64,000 nt of DNA from Isoetes taiwanensis (taxonomy: Eukaryota > Streptophyta > Lycopodiopsida > Isoetales > Isoetaceae), in the NCBI GenBank assembly GCA_021234155.1, contig JAJEKV010000027.1, positions 8,899,448-8,963,447 of the forward strand, read 5' to 3'. Positions 35,226-48,020 of the stretch are shown piece after piece. The notes under the pieces are model-generated. The model did not search any database and was not told the DNA's origin. It worked only from the letters and a program-made list of their open reading frames with translations. How positions within the stretch are numbered: position 1 is the stretch's first letter; each line of letters starts with the position of its first letter. The position numbers and the translations under genes were made by a program.

Positions 35226-38200
35226 ATTGGAAGAAGTTGTTGATTTGTATGTGTAATGGGGCCGGAGCTTTGAACCTTAGGAATTAGCAGGAGAATGGTT
35301 GGGGAAAAGGAAAACGAAAATATGATGTTTACAAGCAGGATAAGAAGGAGATTAGAACACTATTTCTTTAATAAAGACAATAAAGGGAACTCAAAAGCGG
35401 GAACTTGAGTTGGAGAATAAGAAGTCAAACACATTGAGGAAGAGGTAAAATCTCGGCAATTAAAGCAAATGCAAACATATAAATTCTATGGACAAAGGTG
35501 GCTTTCTGACATATTTCTTGAGGGCAGCCAAGAGCAGGATATGCAACAATGGTATGGCAAAGTCTAAAACATTCTGGCAGGGGGTATGGTAATTGACAAG
35601 CAGACATTGAAGAATATTGAGGGAATATCAAATATTTTGCCCGGTCGGCTGGCCAGAGGATATACTGAAGAAGTTCTTGAGGATATCCCCGTGACTGGGA
35701 TCAAGAAGATGATCTTCTTGTAGTACCAACACAAAGAAATTTAGGACCTCTTAAATCTATGCCTATAGGAAGGCAGGGTTGGAGAGTTTTGAATTTGGGG
35801 GCTATGAGATGATCTTACTCTTTTCTCAAGGGGCATGCGGCAATAAAATGCTCACACCATTGTCTGAAATTTTATTGCCTTGACAGAGTCCTCAAACTTT
35901 GGCACCCCAAAGCCTCGGCGCTATTACGTACCATCAAAGCGTATGGCCGAGGCCAAGGAGCCAAGGGCATATCGGGCTGACCGTGCATCAATGAAACGCC
36001 TGATCCCGTCTCGACTATCTCCGAGCGACCCCTTCTTTTTGGGCCCAGTGATCCTAATACGTCCAGCCCGGCGGTTCACGTCGATCCCAGATGCGCTGAA
36101 TAGGCTTCATGCCGGATAATTTGCCTCGAATCCCTGGCGGCCTCTGGTGGTATGCTCTCGCATCCTTTGTCCCGGCAATGGCGGACTTGTGGGTCGACTA
36201 CAGGAACATGTGCTTGCTACAATCGTGACCCGCAATGGGTGGGAATCATAAATCTTTACGCTTGGCCGATTATCTAGCACAATGCACCTTGAGCATGTGA
36301 ATGATATACCTTATTGGTGATATACGATGCAGATCCCACGCTATCACTGACTGTTCATGTGAATGATATACTAAAGATGATGACAATCAGGATCCACACG
36401 CTTTGAGGGTATACTTGAACCTCGGTGTGTGCGTTATTGGGCAGGTGATTCTATTTACTCTGAGATGAGCCGCCTGATTTTACCCAATTTGTGAAATTTG
36501 CATGTCCAGGCATGGGTATTTGTCCCGACGATGGGACAGATACTTGACCGGTTCTCGCATATTGGGTGTGCTTTCAAGATATAACAGGTGCATCTGTGAC
36601 CATTTGAAGGAACCACCTTCTCCGGTCCGGGGAACGATAAATCAGCGGATAAATGGTCAATATATCGCTTTTTGGCCTCCGATGCGTTGAGGCTTGTACG
36701 CTTTGTTTGTGCGATTATACATAGCGATTTGGGTTTGGTGGGCGTTAAAATTTTCTTCGCCAGCTTCCTTAGTGCGGGTTTGGAAGAAATCCAGTCTTGG
36801 GGATTTGGAGACCAATTTCTTTAGTACATCCACATAGATTTTTGCTTAAGATGTGCAGCAAAATAGACTATGCCCTCTCACTTGCAAAATGCTAAATCAA
36901 CCCATAATCACTTTCACTCCCCGACTGAAGCATTTTGGATGATATCTTGGAACTCTGAAGGATTACTGGAACAAATATAAAATCAAATTTTGCCATGCAT
37001 GGAAGCTTGATTTCAAGCGTTGGCTATGATACAATTGGTTGGTAATTCCTCAAACCATGGTTGGGTTTTACAAAGCATATCTGGTGATGGGTTTTGGCAG
37101 ACTCTGAGCACCTCATAAATGGGAGACCCTACTAGCACTTTTCAGCAATGCACCAGGGGTAAGATGGGGCACACCAGCGCCTTATCTTTCTAATTATGGG
37201 GACATTTACAAGGCTTGCTCACCACATGCTCGCAAAAATGATTATTACCTCCGTCTGAAAGGATTCAGGGGCAGCTTGTCATGGCTACAGCCCGCTCGGT
37301 GGCATCTCAAGATGATGACATGGTCTCGGACATTTCTTGATCCCCAGTGGACATGTTTGGAGGGGAGTTTAAGAGTGTGATTGAATAAGACGATATTACC
37401 CAATTCTGCAGATACCTGGATAAACAAGATCTTTGGGCGTTTGAGGTTCCATGAGAATCTTACAAAATGCCAGGGGCCTGCCTGCTCTGACAGGTACAAT
37501 CCATAACGTGGAACCTATGTCACAAAAGAATCAAAAGAAACTTTACAGCCTACTTCCTCTTTATCTGCACATTACAGTTAAGTGTAGTGTGATTGCGGTG
37601 CATATTTTCTCAAGCTATAGTGGCGAGATAAAAGCTCTTACCATAAAAATAGAAATAATCAGGAGAGTTCCTTATGGCCCGAGGGAGGAAGCTAAAGTGG
37701 CCCAGGCTGAAGTCTCAATGGCTCCAGAAAACTAGGAGGGCCTGGGATCATGGGGTTTTGGCTGCTCCAAGCTCAAGCTCTTGGGCTGTAAAATAATCTG
37801 CTCGAGCTGTTTGTGCAAATTCTCCCTCCCGACTTTGAAGTGGAGAAAGCCCAAGTCTTTCATTCTTATATGTGATAAGTGGGATTTAAAAAAAAACCAT
37901 AAAACCCTCTCTCAGAGAAAACCACGTAAGTGCGATCAACAGTGTTTTTAGTTTAATTTGACGTAATATCTGCATTGGTTGCCTTGAGAAGGTGTGCCAA
38001 TTTAATATCTGCCAACACGTTCGCCGATGTGAAACTGAGCGATGCGTCTCGCTCTCGTTTTAAGAAATTTTTAGTGCATAATCGAAAGATCCATTCTCTG
38101 ATGCCAGCCGCTTTTTTCTTTGATCTAAACAAATTTAATTAGGCGGGAAAGCTGTGGGATAAATGAGGTCACGGTTGGTATGAAATGATCGATCACGATA

Positions 38201-40728
38201 CAAAGCTTCAAGCGCATTAAAATTGGAAATGTGAGAAGGCGAGCTTGTGGCGGCATCCGTGAAAATAAGCGCCAGAACAAGAATCTGGTGGCCTTCGCTT
38301 GGTATCTCGACAAACAAGAACGCGTCCCACTTGTGGGTATGCTGCAATGCAGTGGCTTTTAAAGCGCTACGTGTTTGTCGATCTGTCGATAACCAACGAT
38401 TCATCATATGGGCGCCATGAATATCGCGATCCCGGAGAAATATTCAGCAATCGTAAGTATAGAGTTTGAGTATCCTACCGGGCGGCTTCGGGAAAAAGGA
38501 GCAGAAATGACGTGGAATAGGCGATGGGAAATTTGTTTAAAGGACACGATCACCTAATGCTGGAGTGGTGGGGAAGATCATCACCAATGAAAAAAAGAAA
38601 CTGAGTAAAAGAAAGGGCGTACGCCAAAATGCAGTATATACATAATTTTCCATAAGAGAATGTGGTCATATAGGCAATGGAGTTGGACATAACCCTTCAC
38701 CATGAAAGAGGCGCGATCACGGATATCGCTGAAACAACGAAACGCCCTGGGGGCGCCGGCGTGTATGCGCGTGCGGGAAAGCGGTGGTGGTGGAAACCGC
38801 GGCGGCTTGCGAAGGGTGATAGGACATCGTGGTTGGGCGGGTAAGCGGTAGGCATGGGCGAAAGTGGCGTAGGCGGCTTATCGAAAGCTTCAACATTGGG
38901 GATGCGATGTTAGCAACTCGGCTCAGATGGTAGACAGCAGCAGCATGCTCTGAGGTTTGGTAAACCTTGTGCATCGCATCATAATGTGAGCGTTCGGTGG
39001 CGAACACCCGCGCGGTTCAAGGCTGTTGCGCTCTCATTGCGATTATTCGCTCACTGGGCTAACTCTGTCTACGTTGTTCTTATTGTATCAGGGGCCAGGG
39101 TCATGATTGGGCGACCGGTGCCCTTCGGATTTGTCCCGGGGATTCACCTCTATTAGGTCTATGCCATGTATGGATTTCGCCTGGGTTGCTAAAAAACCCA
39201 TTGTAGCGGGTTCATGAAAAACCAGCACTGTATCGACTACATTGTGCGCCAAGGAATACAGCCCTTATCATATAATTACACCCCAAAACACTTTTACTTG
39301 ACAACCCCTTCATGCGATATCTCTATTTTTTAGATATATGTATATATTATATAGTCATATCATTATCCGGTCACACAACAGATGCTCACCAAAGGTAGCT
39401 GGCGGGATGGCACATAGTATGAATACAGATCAAACAACGCACCGCTCCCTTTGTGTCAAACGGCATTCAACTATAAAAACCTTATATTTTTTCTTGCGTA
39501 TCACCATTCAGAAGGAAAAACCATTGCGGTTTTACTCATACCACCCATAATTCGATGGGCTACAGGTTTCGCCCAGTAGTATGGCATCTGCGGTCACGCC
39601 GACGTTCTGAATTTGAAGTATTCGCATATATTTGACTGGGTCATAACACCATAGCTAAGGACAATGTGGGCGAGCCTCGTAGCTAAAGGACCATTATTAG
39701 CAGCTCCAAGGGTGCTCCACTTTGGAGAGCCAGGCGCCATATTATGTCTCATTGCGCTCTTGTTGCTCCTAGGCGGGCATGTTCATCTCACTTTACCCGG
39801 GTGTTCTTCACTGGGGGCTGCCCCTTTGATTGCGGTGGCCCCGGTTGCCGGTGGGAAGGTAGGTGGCGACTGGCATCCATTACCTTATGTACTCTGTGTA
39901 GTTAGACCTAAGCTCTTGTGGGAGCATGTCTTGCCTTGTCAGCTCTTTTTAATCATAGGATCTTCATGAGCCCCTTTGCATGTGACCTTTACTGCATCTC
40001 ATTTGGCGTTTAAAACATCCAGAGCAATATGCTGTATAATAAGACATGTTGAAGCTTCTCTTGATCTCTTTGTTTCCCGGAAGATCCTCGAGGGCCCTGA
40101 GTGGTCTGAATAGGTATTGATTCATCTGATTTATGCTTAATTCGTAAACGAAAGCTGATGACATAACTTGGTGTACCAGTGGAGAAGCAAGCAGCATCTT
40201 TCTCCCTACCTCAAACAAACGAATTATCTGCTTGAACTGCAAAACATTATTGCTTCATCCAAAGTCTTGGAATCCTCCATGCTTACCAAAATGTCCTTCA
40301 TTTCATAGAAGCCCATTGAAACAATCTCGAAGAACATCACATCCCTAGTATCTATATAGCAATTTGGGGCAGGAATTACGATGTATATTATTGGTAAGGT
40401 TGAGGGCTGCACGAGATGCTGGAGTTTTTAGCAACAATATGTCTTTGCAGGCTATCATGAAAATATGCGCGACTCTGCGATTAAAGCACAAAGTCCTATG
40501 ACTTTAGAATAACTTTCTTCAAATCAGGTTGAGAGGAACATATTGGTCTGTGAGAAGAAAATCGACTAAATTCCAACAGCATGATTAGAAGGATACCTAA
40601 CAAGGGATGGAGATCATCCCGGAAGCAGGATCTACTTCAAAAACCTATGAAGCTTGGACTGAGTGCCTTCAAACTTCTATAGCAAGCTGATCTTAGGCTG
40701 ATAGACATCACTCTAGCTTCAGAGTTGA
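35226..40728. other. No recognisable gene
   Basis: Mixed composition, with GC-richer parts near 35880-36700, 38200-39200 and 39660-39960. Longer frames (35880-36119, 37451-37735, 39664-39969 plus; 40242-39964 and 40412-40224 minus) have no family motif I recognise. Some GC-richer parts may be decayed transposon sequence. Confidence 0.35.
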
Positions 40729-40862
40729 CTAGTGAGAAGCTGCCTCACGTTTCTTGAACTCCTTATCTAGTACAGCTGCTACTTGCACAATTTCTTTGAA
40801 CCCTCTTGTAGCAGGATGAGATTTCTCATAGGGACAAGCCACCAAATATAGACAAAAAAAAA
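40729..40862 (-). other. Short coding-like segment of unknown family
   Basis: A 44-codon minus-strand stretch without a stop has a strikingly protein-like composition, including ATRGFKEIVQVAAVLDKEF followed by KKREAA (lysine, glutamate and alanine rich, probably helical). It ends at a TAG at 40729. Neighbouring minus-strand frames at 40412-40224 and 40242-39964 could belong to the same former gene. I do not recognise the family. It could be an exon, a gene remnant or a transposon fragment. Confidence 0.22.
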
Positions 40863-41107
40863 TATACTTGATTTCAGGCGAATGTCTGAACTAGTAAGGA
40901 GATTGATTTAAATTGTCATGAACCTCACAATGTATGAGAGAAATATATATCTAAGAAATATGTAAAGGAATATCTGGAACACTGAAATACTTGATAGATG
41001 GGAGTAGAGATATAGGACTTGGGGGCTAGAGCTCAAGACCACGTTAATTTGGAGGGTTGACAAGGAATAAGACTCCTATTTATATACCTAGACCAATAGT
41101 AGTAATT

Positions 41108-41235
41108 CATGATGTACCGTGTTAATGGATACGGAATTTTGTCAAATTATCGATATTGATTCCGCGTATTTACTCACACGGTATCGTGTATGCTTGTGTA
41201 TTATTTATACGGTATCGTAGCTTATCACGATGTAC
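41108..41235. repeat. Cluster of inverted and direct 20-bp repeats
   Basis: taccgtgttaatggatacgga (41115-41135) is an imperfect inverted copy of tccgcgtatttactcacacg (41161-41180) plus gtatcgtg. A direct variant, ttatttatacggtatcgtag, follows at 41201-41220, and cacgatgtaca lies near 41227. The cluster is short and has no coding content. Confidence 0.55.
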
Positions 41236-44200
41236 ATTATAAATATCTGAGCCATTACTAAAGGTATACCATGGTAGTCTGCTTGTAACCTGGGGTTGAC
41301 CGCAAAGGGATTATTACTTCCCATGCTAATTCTCTTTATTTTTGGAGTGCTTTGGTTGCGTGCCAAAGAGGCCCGGCCTGTTACTGTCCCCTTCCCTCTT
41401 AGTCTTGCCAACCCCCTCCCCTGCGGGATACCCTCCTGCGTCTTATTCCACTTGCCACTTGTTAGTCGACTTGGTGAATCGCGAAAAGGAATTTGAAAGG
41501 AAGGGAGCCGGTAGGCATTGAATGCAAATTTATTTGGAAAGAGCGGCGATTGAATACAAACTAGATGAGGGTGTCAAGCTTTCTAAATTTTTGCATTGCT
41601 GCTTCTCTCGGCTCCTCAAAATTTGCATCTATATTCTCACCCTTTTCCATTTGGAGGCCTCACAGAGCTGGTTTGGGCGTTAGGTACTAAAAAGCTCCTC
41701 CACGATCAATAATTTGAAATCTGCAGTAAATCTTGACATTATATTTTCTTTTGTTTGAAACATTTTCTTCTTGAATTACTCGGTGTTTTAGGAAGAGCGT
41801 CTCTCTCGAGCATCTTACCAGGCAGGCAATTATATATACAACATGTTTGGGCTGGTGGTTCTTTATTTAAAATAAAGATGATATATGTAGTTTTTCCTCA
41901 GGTCCAAGACTTTTTAGTTCGGGTCTTTATTGCTTAAGACTCATCTCTCAGTTAGAAAATCGTTACTTTGAAGTTTGGAAATTAGCGTTTTGCATGGGAC
42001 GAACAAATTGAGATGGGTATAGGAATTTGTTTGATGCAGTTACATGCAGTGGTACTCTGCTCTTCACATGCTCTCTATAAGAGAGCGCCCGGCCTTCTCG
42101 TGAGAATGAAGCTTCACATGAGACCTTCGCCAAAGTAGAAACTTTATCATGGAAACTGGTACACGACTGTTTTCCATCTTACAGCCAGGAAAGTTATAGG
42201 AGTGTTATAGAAATTGCTTTTCAAGATTCTATGAAATAAGCCCACAAGAAGTTGCAAGTCTTTTAGAATCATGTAGGAATAGGAATGGTATTATCATTGA
42301 TAGATTAGCACTGGAGGCTAGAATAGTGCTTTAATTTTTGTTGGAAGACTTTTGAACCACCTACAAAGAGCTTTCTTTAGGGCCTATATATATGCTTCCA
42401 TTACTCTCCAAAACATTTTGTCACTCCCAACCAGGCTTAGTAAATCACGACATATTCGCACCCACCCGCAGGTTTATGCATAACTTTTGTAAATGCAGGC
42501 GGATCTCTTCTCCTTTAGGAACAATCTTTTTGTATGTTTTTCAAAGGTGCTATCATAGTTATAAAATTATCCAAGCACCAATTTCCAACATACTAAGCTT
42601 TGTCTTTGTATACACTCTTCTCTTCACTAAGCGGTTAGTGCTTGCTCCAATTCTAACATGTAACTCTTTCGCCCATTATCCAAACCCCATGGCGCTATAA
42701 TTTTCGCGTGCATCTTCAAATCAATTGCTGGGGATTGCATCCGTTGGAGTCGGTAGAGTCGGTTGGGGATTATGATGACTGACATGTGGCATATCAAGGG
42801 CTGCGTTCCACACATTTCTCTAAACTTACACAAAATTGTTAGGCATGCCATTCTCCATCTCCTTCTACAACGTCACCATCTGCGAAGTTCTGATTTAGAA
42901 GATTATTTGGTCAGTAAACAAAGTAGAAAGAATCCATTATGTCTCTTCTTTAAAATTGTTTTTGGAGTCTGGAGGATTTTGTTTGGAGTGCGATCCAATA
43001 TACCGTCTTGTGTGCACAATAAGCATCTTCACATTTCTTCTGCAATAAGCTGAAGTAGAGAATGAGCGGCGGCAATCGGATCCATTTTGCATTAAATCTT
43101 TTATGTTGAATTTTTAAAGCAAATAAGTCTTTTTATATTTATCTTGGGAAGCAAATGGCATTTGCTTTGCATTGATTATGACATGAAATGATTGTTCTTA
43201 CTTATTCAATATCGAGTAGATAGTCAAGTTTAATAACTGTAACCAAGCATAACCAAGAGGCATTGTGAGCTGGTGATTTGGACACTAAGGTAGTTGATAA
43301 TTTGTTTTGTTTGTGTTTTCATGTTGGAAGAATTATCAATAGGGATTTAGGTAGAATGTCCTAGCTATGCTTTCCATGTGTAGTCGGAAAGATTAGAAAC
43401 TTACAAGGCAATAGTGATGCCGAGCAATGGAAGGCATCTTTCTACAAAGAGGTAAACCCATCTACCGCCATTTCTTGGAATTTCTACGGTATTGGGTATC
43501 ACAATATCCGCAGTTATTCTTTTGCATGGCAGAGTGGTTCGGAGAGCTCCTTCAACTTTATGGCATAGCTATAACTATTAGTCTCGATGTATTCTCATAT
43601 ATGAAGAGTTTTGTCTTTGATTTCTTGGTGCTATAATATATTTGTAGGAGGTACTGCTAATTATTGCGTCCCGAGGATCCCCAAATGCCTATATTTGGCT
43701 TACAGGACTATATATAATTCTGTAAAGATAGGAAGAAAAGAATAATGCATGATCTCTTTGAGAGGCTCCTATGATAGTAAATACTTTCTTTTAGAATTTA
43801 GGCAACATATTAAGCATTAATTTAATGAGATAGCTTTTGGGTTCACCTTGAATCCGCAGGCTAGGAGTATTCCTACATAGCGGCTTACAGATGGCGTCTT
43901 ACCATTTCCACAGAATTATCCATTTGTGGGTTTTGATCTGTTCCATATATTCCTCATCCCAAGAAAATTCTTCTGCAAGATGATGCTTACGTCATCCAAT
44001 AGTAGTTTGCATTTTAATAGATATTAAATTTTATATGTAAGGCATGGAGTTCGATAGCGCGGTAAGGAGGTGTACAGGAATGCAAATTTTTAATGCATTT
44101 TAATAAATCATATCATTTTACGCTAAAGATGTCCTCAGGGTTTCATTGATGGGTTTGTTATGAGAGATGTGAGGGGTTAAGAAGATGAGATAACATTGTA

Positions 44201-47200
44201 TTGATGCGATGCATAAGGTTATGATTCTAATAAAAGCTCTTCTCTATGTAGTATAATTCTATGTCTGAGTTGTAATGGGTCTATTCAATCATTTATTGTC
44301 AATATTTCATTACATGGGATATATTGCCATTTCTACTACTCTTATCAGCGTGAATAATTATATGTGTTATTTATTTATCTTTCCATCATTGTTGTTGCGG
44401 AATAGAGTTTAAGTTGCTTTGAGTAGGCACTTGTTTGGTTTTGTCACCAGGCGATTATCACCATATTCTTTTCATCTTCTAGGCTTGAACGTAATCAAAG
44501 CATTGACATTGGTAGAAATGACTCCATGGCTTTTATGTGCCGACTATTTGCATACATTTTTGTTGGTACTATCTTATATAGATTTTGGATTTAACGTGCG
44601 GAGCAAGATGTTATTAAATAACTGACGGGTCTAGATTTAGGATAGTGTTTTAGGTGTTGTTTTGGCGTGTCTTTCCTTCTCACACAGTGACAGCCTACAG
44701 CTGTGCATTGTATTTTAGACTAGAAGCCATGTATCGCTGAATTCAATGCATGTCACATCCCGTACATTTTGATTTAATGCTTATTTGTTCACATTGTTAT
44801 CTTGGTTATTTTCTCCCTGGTTTTGCTACTGATCCCAGGCTGAAGGTTTCGGAGTTTGACAACCATTTTCACCACATTTTAATGCAACATTAGGCATATG
44901 TGGAAACTACCGAAACAGAAAACTACGATAGGCCTAGAATGGAGAAAACTCGATTCTACAAGATATTATTTGGTTGGTTTGATTGACAAAGATTGATCAT
45001 CTTAGGTGAGAGGAATTATGCAGTTATTGCCGCAACATTACTTGGAACAAATTTCTTGTACCATAGAGTTGAACGCAATTCTTTGTTGTTTTACAAATTT
45101 CAGGAATTTATTTAATGTTAAATTCAACAATAGAGGTCTGTGAGTGGGCCGGTCTGACATAAAGAGTTGGGGAACATTCACATAAATTTAATTATTTATC
45201 CATGTGTATGTTGATGCACTGAGAGATTATGAATTAGCGACAGCAAACATTTGGAGCATTTTGGTTGCATGTGTCATTTGAAAAAGCGGCTATTCCACGA
45301 GCAGGATTATTAGCCAAGAAGCCTATTATCATATTTAAATGTTAGCACCATGTCCATAAAGAAATTATTGCTATACATTTTGTATGTGGTTAGAAGTATT
45401 TTCTGGTCCAATCCGCAGTTGAATTCGCTTTATTCGGTTTCCCTCTAGATTTGAAAGGTTTAGGAATCTTGGGTTCATTTGAGGTGATCTGTCTGACATA
45501 CAAATGAAACTGACAAACAAACGTCTACTCACATATAGATTCCACTTCTTTATGTTCCCCGAAATGATTCGGTGGATACTTCTCCAATTAGATTTCCTGA
45601 TTTGCGTCTATTACATCTTTATTTTTCCTTGCATTGCCTTCTAAATCATGGTGGAGTTCAAAGGTTCCCACGGCAATAATAAGTGGGGTCTTTAGTACAG
45701 AAATTTACTCTCTTTATTTTGAACATAGCTAGATGAAAACTTTACAAAGTCCATTATATGGAGATTATTGTATTTGTTTATTCTATATATGAACAATATA
45801 TGGCGTGGAGGTTACTTGTATTTTATGCAGCGCTTTTCTTCTGGGTTTGCTATGATTTTTGTGGTGTATTTCAATTGATGTATATCTGCGTGCACGCTAG
45901 AGGCAGCATATACCACGGATAGTGATTTTCATATTTTTTCTTCAATGGTGGGTACCATACTCTTTTTTTTAGCGGTGGTATATTAGTGGTCCCCATAGCT
46001 ACAGACCTCAGGGTCTGGTGCAGGGTTAAATTTTACAACATCAAACTGCGGATGTTCAAGCTAATTTGGGCAAACATAGATGGGGCACGGGCGTGCTCAC
46101 GTGTTTCATTATGTTAAAAATGGAGGCGGTGTCATAACTTGAAGGCGAGGAAGCGGTGATCTTGTTTGAATGGGAACATGGTGGTGAATCGGTGATCTTA
46201 TTTCAAGGGATCTAAAGTGATCACGGGATTCGTTTGGTTATAAAATTTTAGATTGGGGTTGAAGAGGCCTTGTGTGCGAGGCCGAGTTCCAGGGCAAAGT
46301 TAGCAGAATCACGGAGTTGATTGTTGTCAGGTCAGGGACTGGTTGCATCCCGGTTCCACGCATTTCTTGAAATTAGCTTGATAAGACTGACTTCTCTTAC
46401 ATTATCTTGAGGGTTTTGCTCAAACCGGAGGATTCATAGAGTTGCACTGAGGCAGGATTAGGATTAACTGTGTGAATATACATCTCATATTTTCTCATCT
46501 ATGCTTTTCTCATGCTACAGATGTTCATAGGCAGAGACATACTAGGATATTTGTGGTTATGTAAAATTAGAAACATAGTATCCCTCTGAGATGAATGAGC
46601 GGATATTAGAGTAGAGAGCCCGGGTTATTATTTTTGGGTTTGTAGCTTTTGTAACCTTGTCTACACATCGTGTAGGAATCCAAGCGGCTGTGAGATGCAG
46701 TATTAAGGCTCACGGATATGCGGATGGCGTCTGGAAAGAATCGAAAATGGGCTAAACTTGAGGAGTATTCAAGCACGCGCCTTCCCGGTCAAACGATTCT
46801 TGTAACGTATTTGAATACTTTTCTTAAGCGTAACCCGTGCAGCATTATGACTTAGCGGAACTTGGGTCTTCCCCGCCCACGAGGAATGTTTTTATGGTGG
46901 AGATCGTATGCTGGTTTGGCTCTGAAGAGAATAAAACCCTTTCGAAGAAGAATATGATGTGGTCGTTTTCCACCCAATTACGCACATGGGCCGAACCAAT
47001 AACCAATTAGTGGGGGCGCATATAAAACAATACTGGAGTGACGGAGGTTTGGTATCGCAAAAGCCGGTTAAAGAGACTCTTTGCAGCTGTTATTATCTTA
47101 ATTGCTTGCTGGAGATGCTCACCTCAACACATCTGTGAGTTACGGGCAGCAGTACGTAATGACTTTATGATTTACCTAAATGGTTTAGGAAAGATGGGCA

Positions 47201-47592
47201 TTTGAGATAAAACCTACAAGCATATAGATACAAATTAAGATGATGGTATCAATTCACGGTTCCAAAATCTGAAGGAGGTGACCCATCACTCTCTTCTTGT
47301 TCACTTGCTCCAGCAGAGATGGTACATCTATGGAATGATGCAAAAACTTACTATGTGTCAAGTGGTTGTGTTGGTGAAAAGTGCAAAATATCATAGCAAT
47401 GGGGTGCTGAAAAGAATATGAAATTTATCCGAAACCTTAAATACGGATTGCCAATCACTCATCAGGCACGTTGCTTCCCATATATAGGGTACTTGTTTTG
47501 CGGAGCCTTGAAAATATACCATCCCCATCACTAAATTAGTGTATCCCCACCCTAAACCACTGGTGTGAAGAGTTTCAAGAGACCCTGGATTA
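41236..47592. other. No recognisable gene
   Basis: Six kilobases, mostly AT-rich, with scattered short frames (for example 42392-42700 and 42763-43053, about 100 codons each) lacking motifs. No tandem repeats, microsatellites or transposon proteins were recognised by eye. Confidence 0.35.
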
Positions 47593-48020
47593 ACACAAAC
47601 CATTAACACACAATTGTATTGTTATTAACCTAAACCATTGCATTTTGACACATTTAGAACAAAATCCCAGCAAACCCCTTTTGGTTGGATTGCATATTCT
47701 GCGGGGGTTCGGCGAATGACGAGCCTAAAAGATACAATACATGTACAAAATTAACACCATTAAATTTGTTCTCTCAAATCTCTTTCAAATTACACCAAAC
47801 ATATATGCCATATGCACAAAACTTGCGGCCGCCTTGCGAAAGGATGGCTAATATGCAGGTCGAGATCGCTTGGAATGAGGCAAATATACCCATCCCAGAA
47901 GGCGACTCTATAGTTGCGAGATGGCAGTGAATACACTGCCACGATGAGAACAGAGTTTTAATTTAGATGTGTCAAATGCAAGTAGTTTGTATTAATGTTA
48001 ATTGTGTTAATGGTTTGTGT
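47593..48020. mobile_element. Foldback/MITE-like element related to 27357-27949
   Basis: The outer ends are acacaaaccattaacacaat on the left and the inverted attgtgttaatggtttgtgt on the right. Further in, gacacattta on the left pairs with a taa-atgtgtc block on the right. The inner left part (aaaccccttttggttggatt, gcatattc, then tgacgagc) matches the left arm of the 27.4-kb element (aacccctttggtttgggt, gcatattc, gacgagc). Arms are more diverged than in that element. No coding sequence. Confidence 0.65.
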
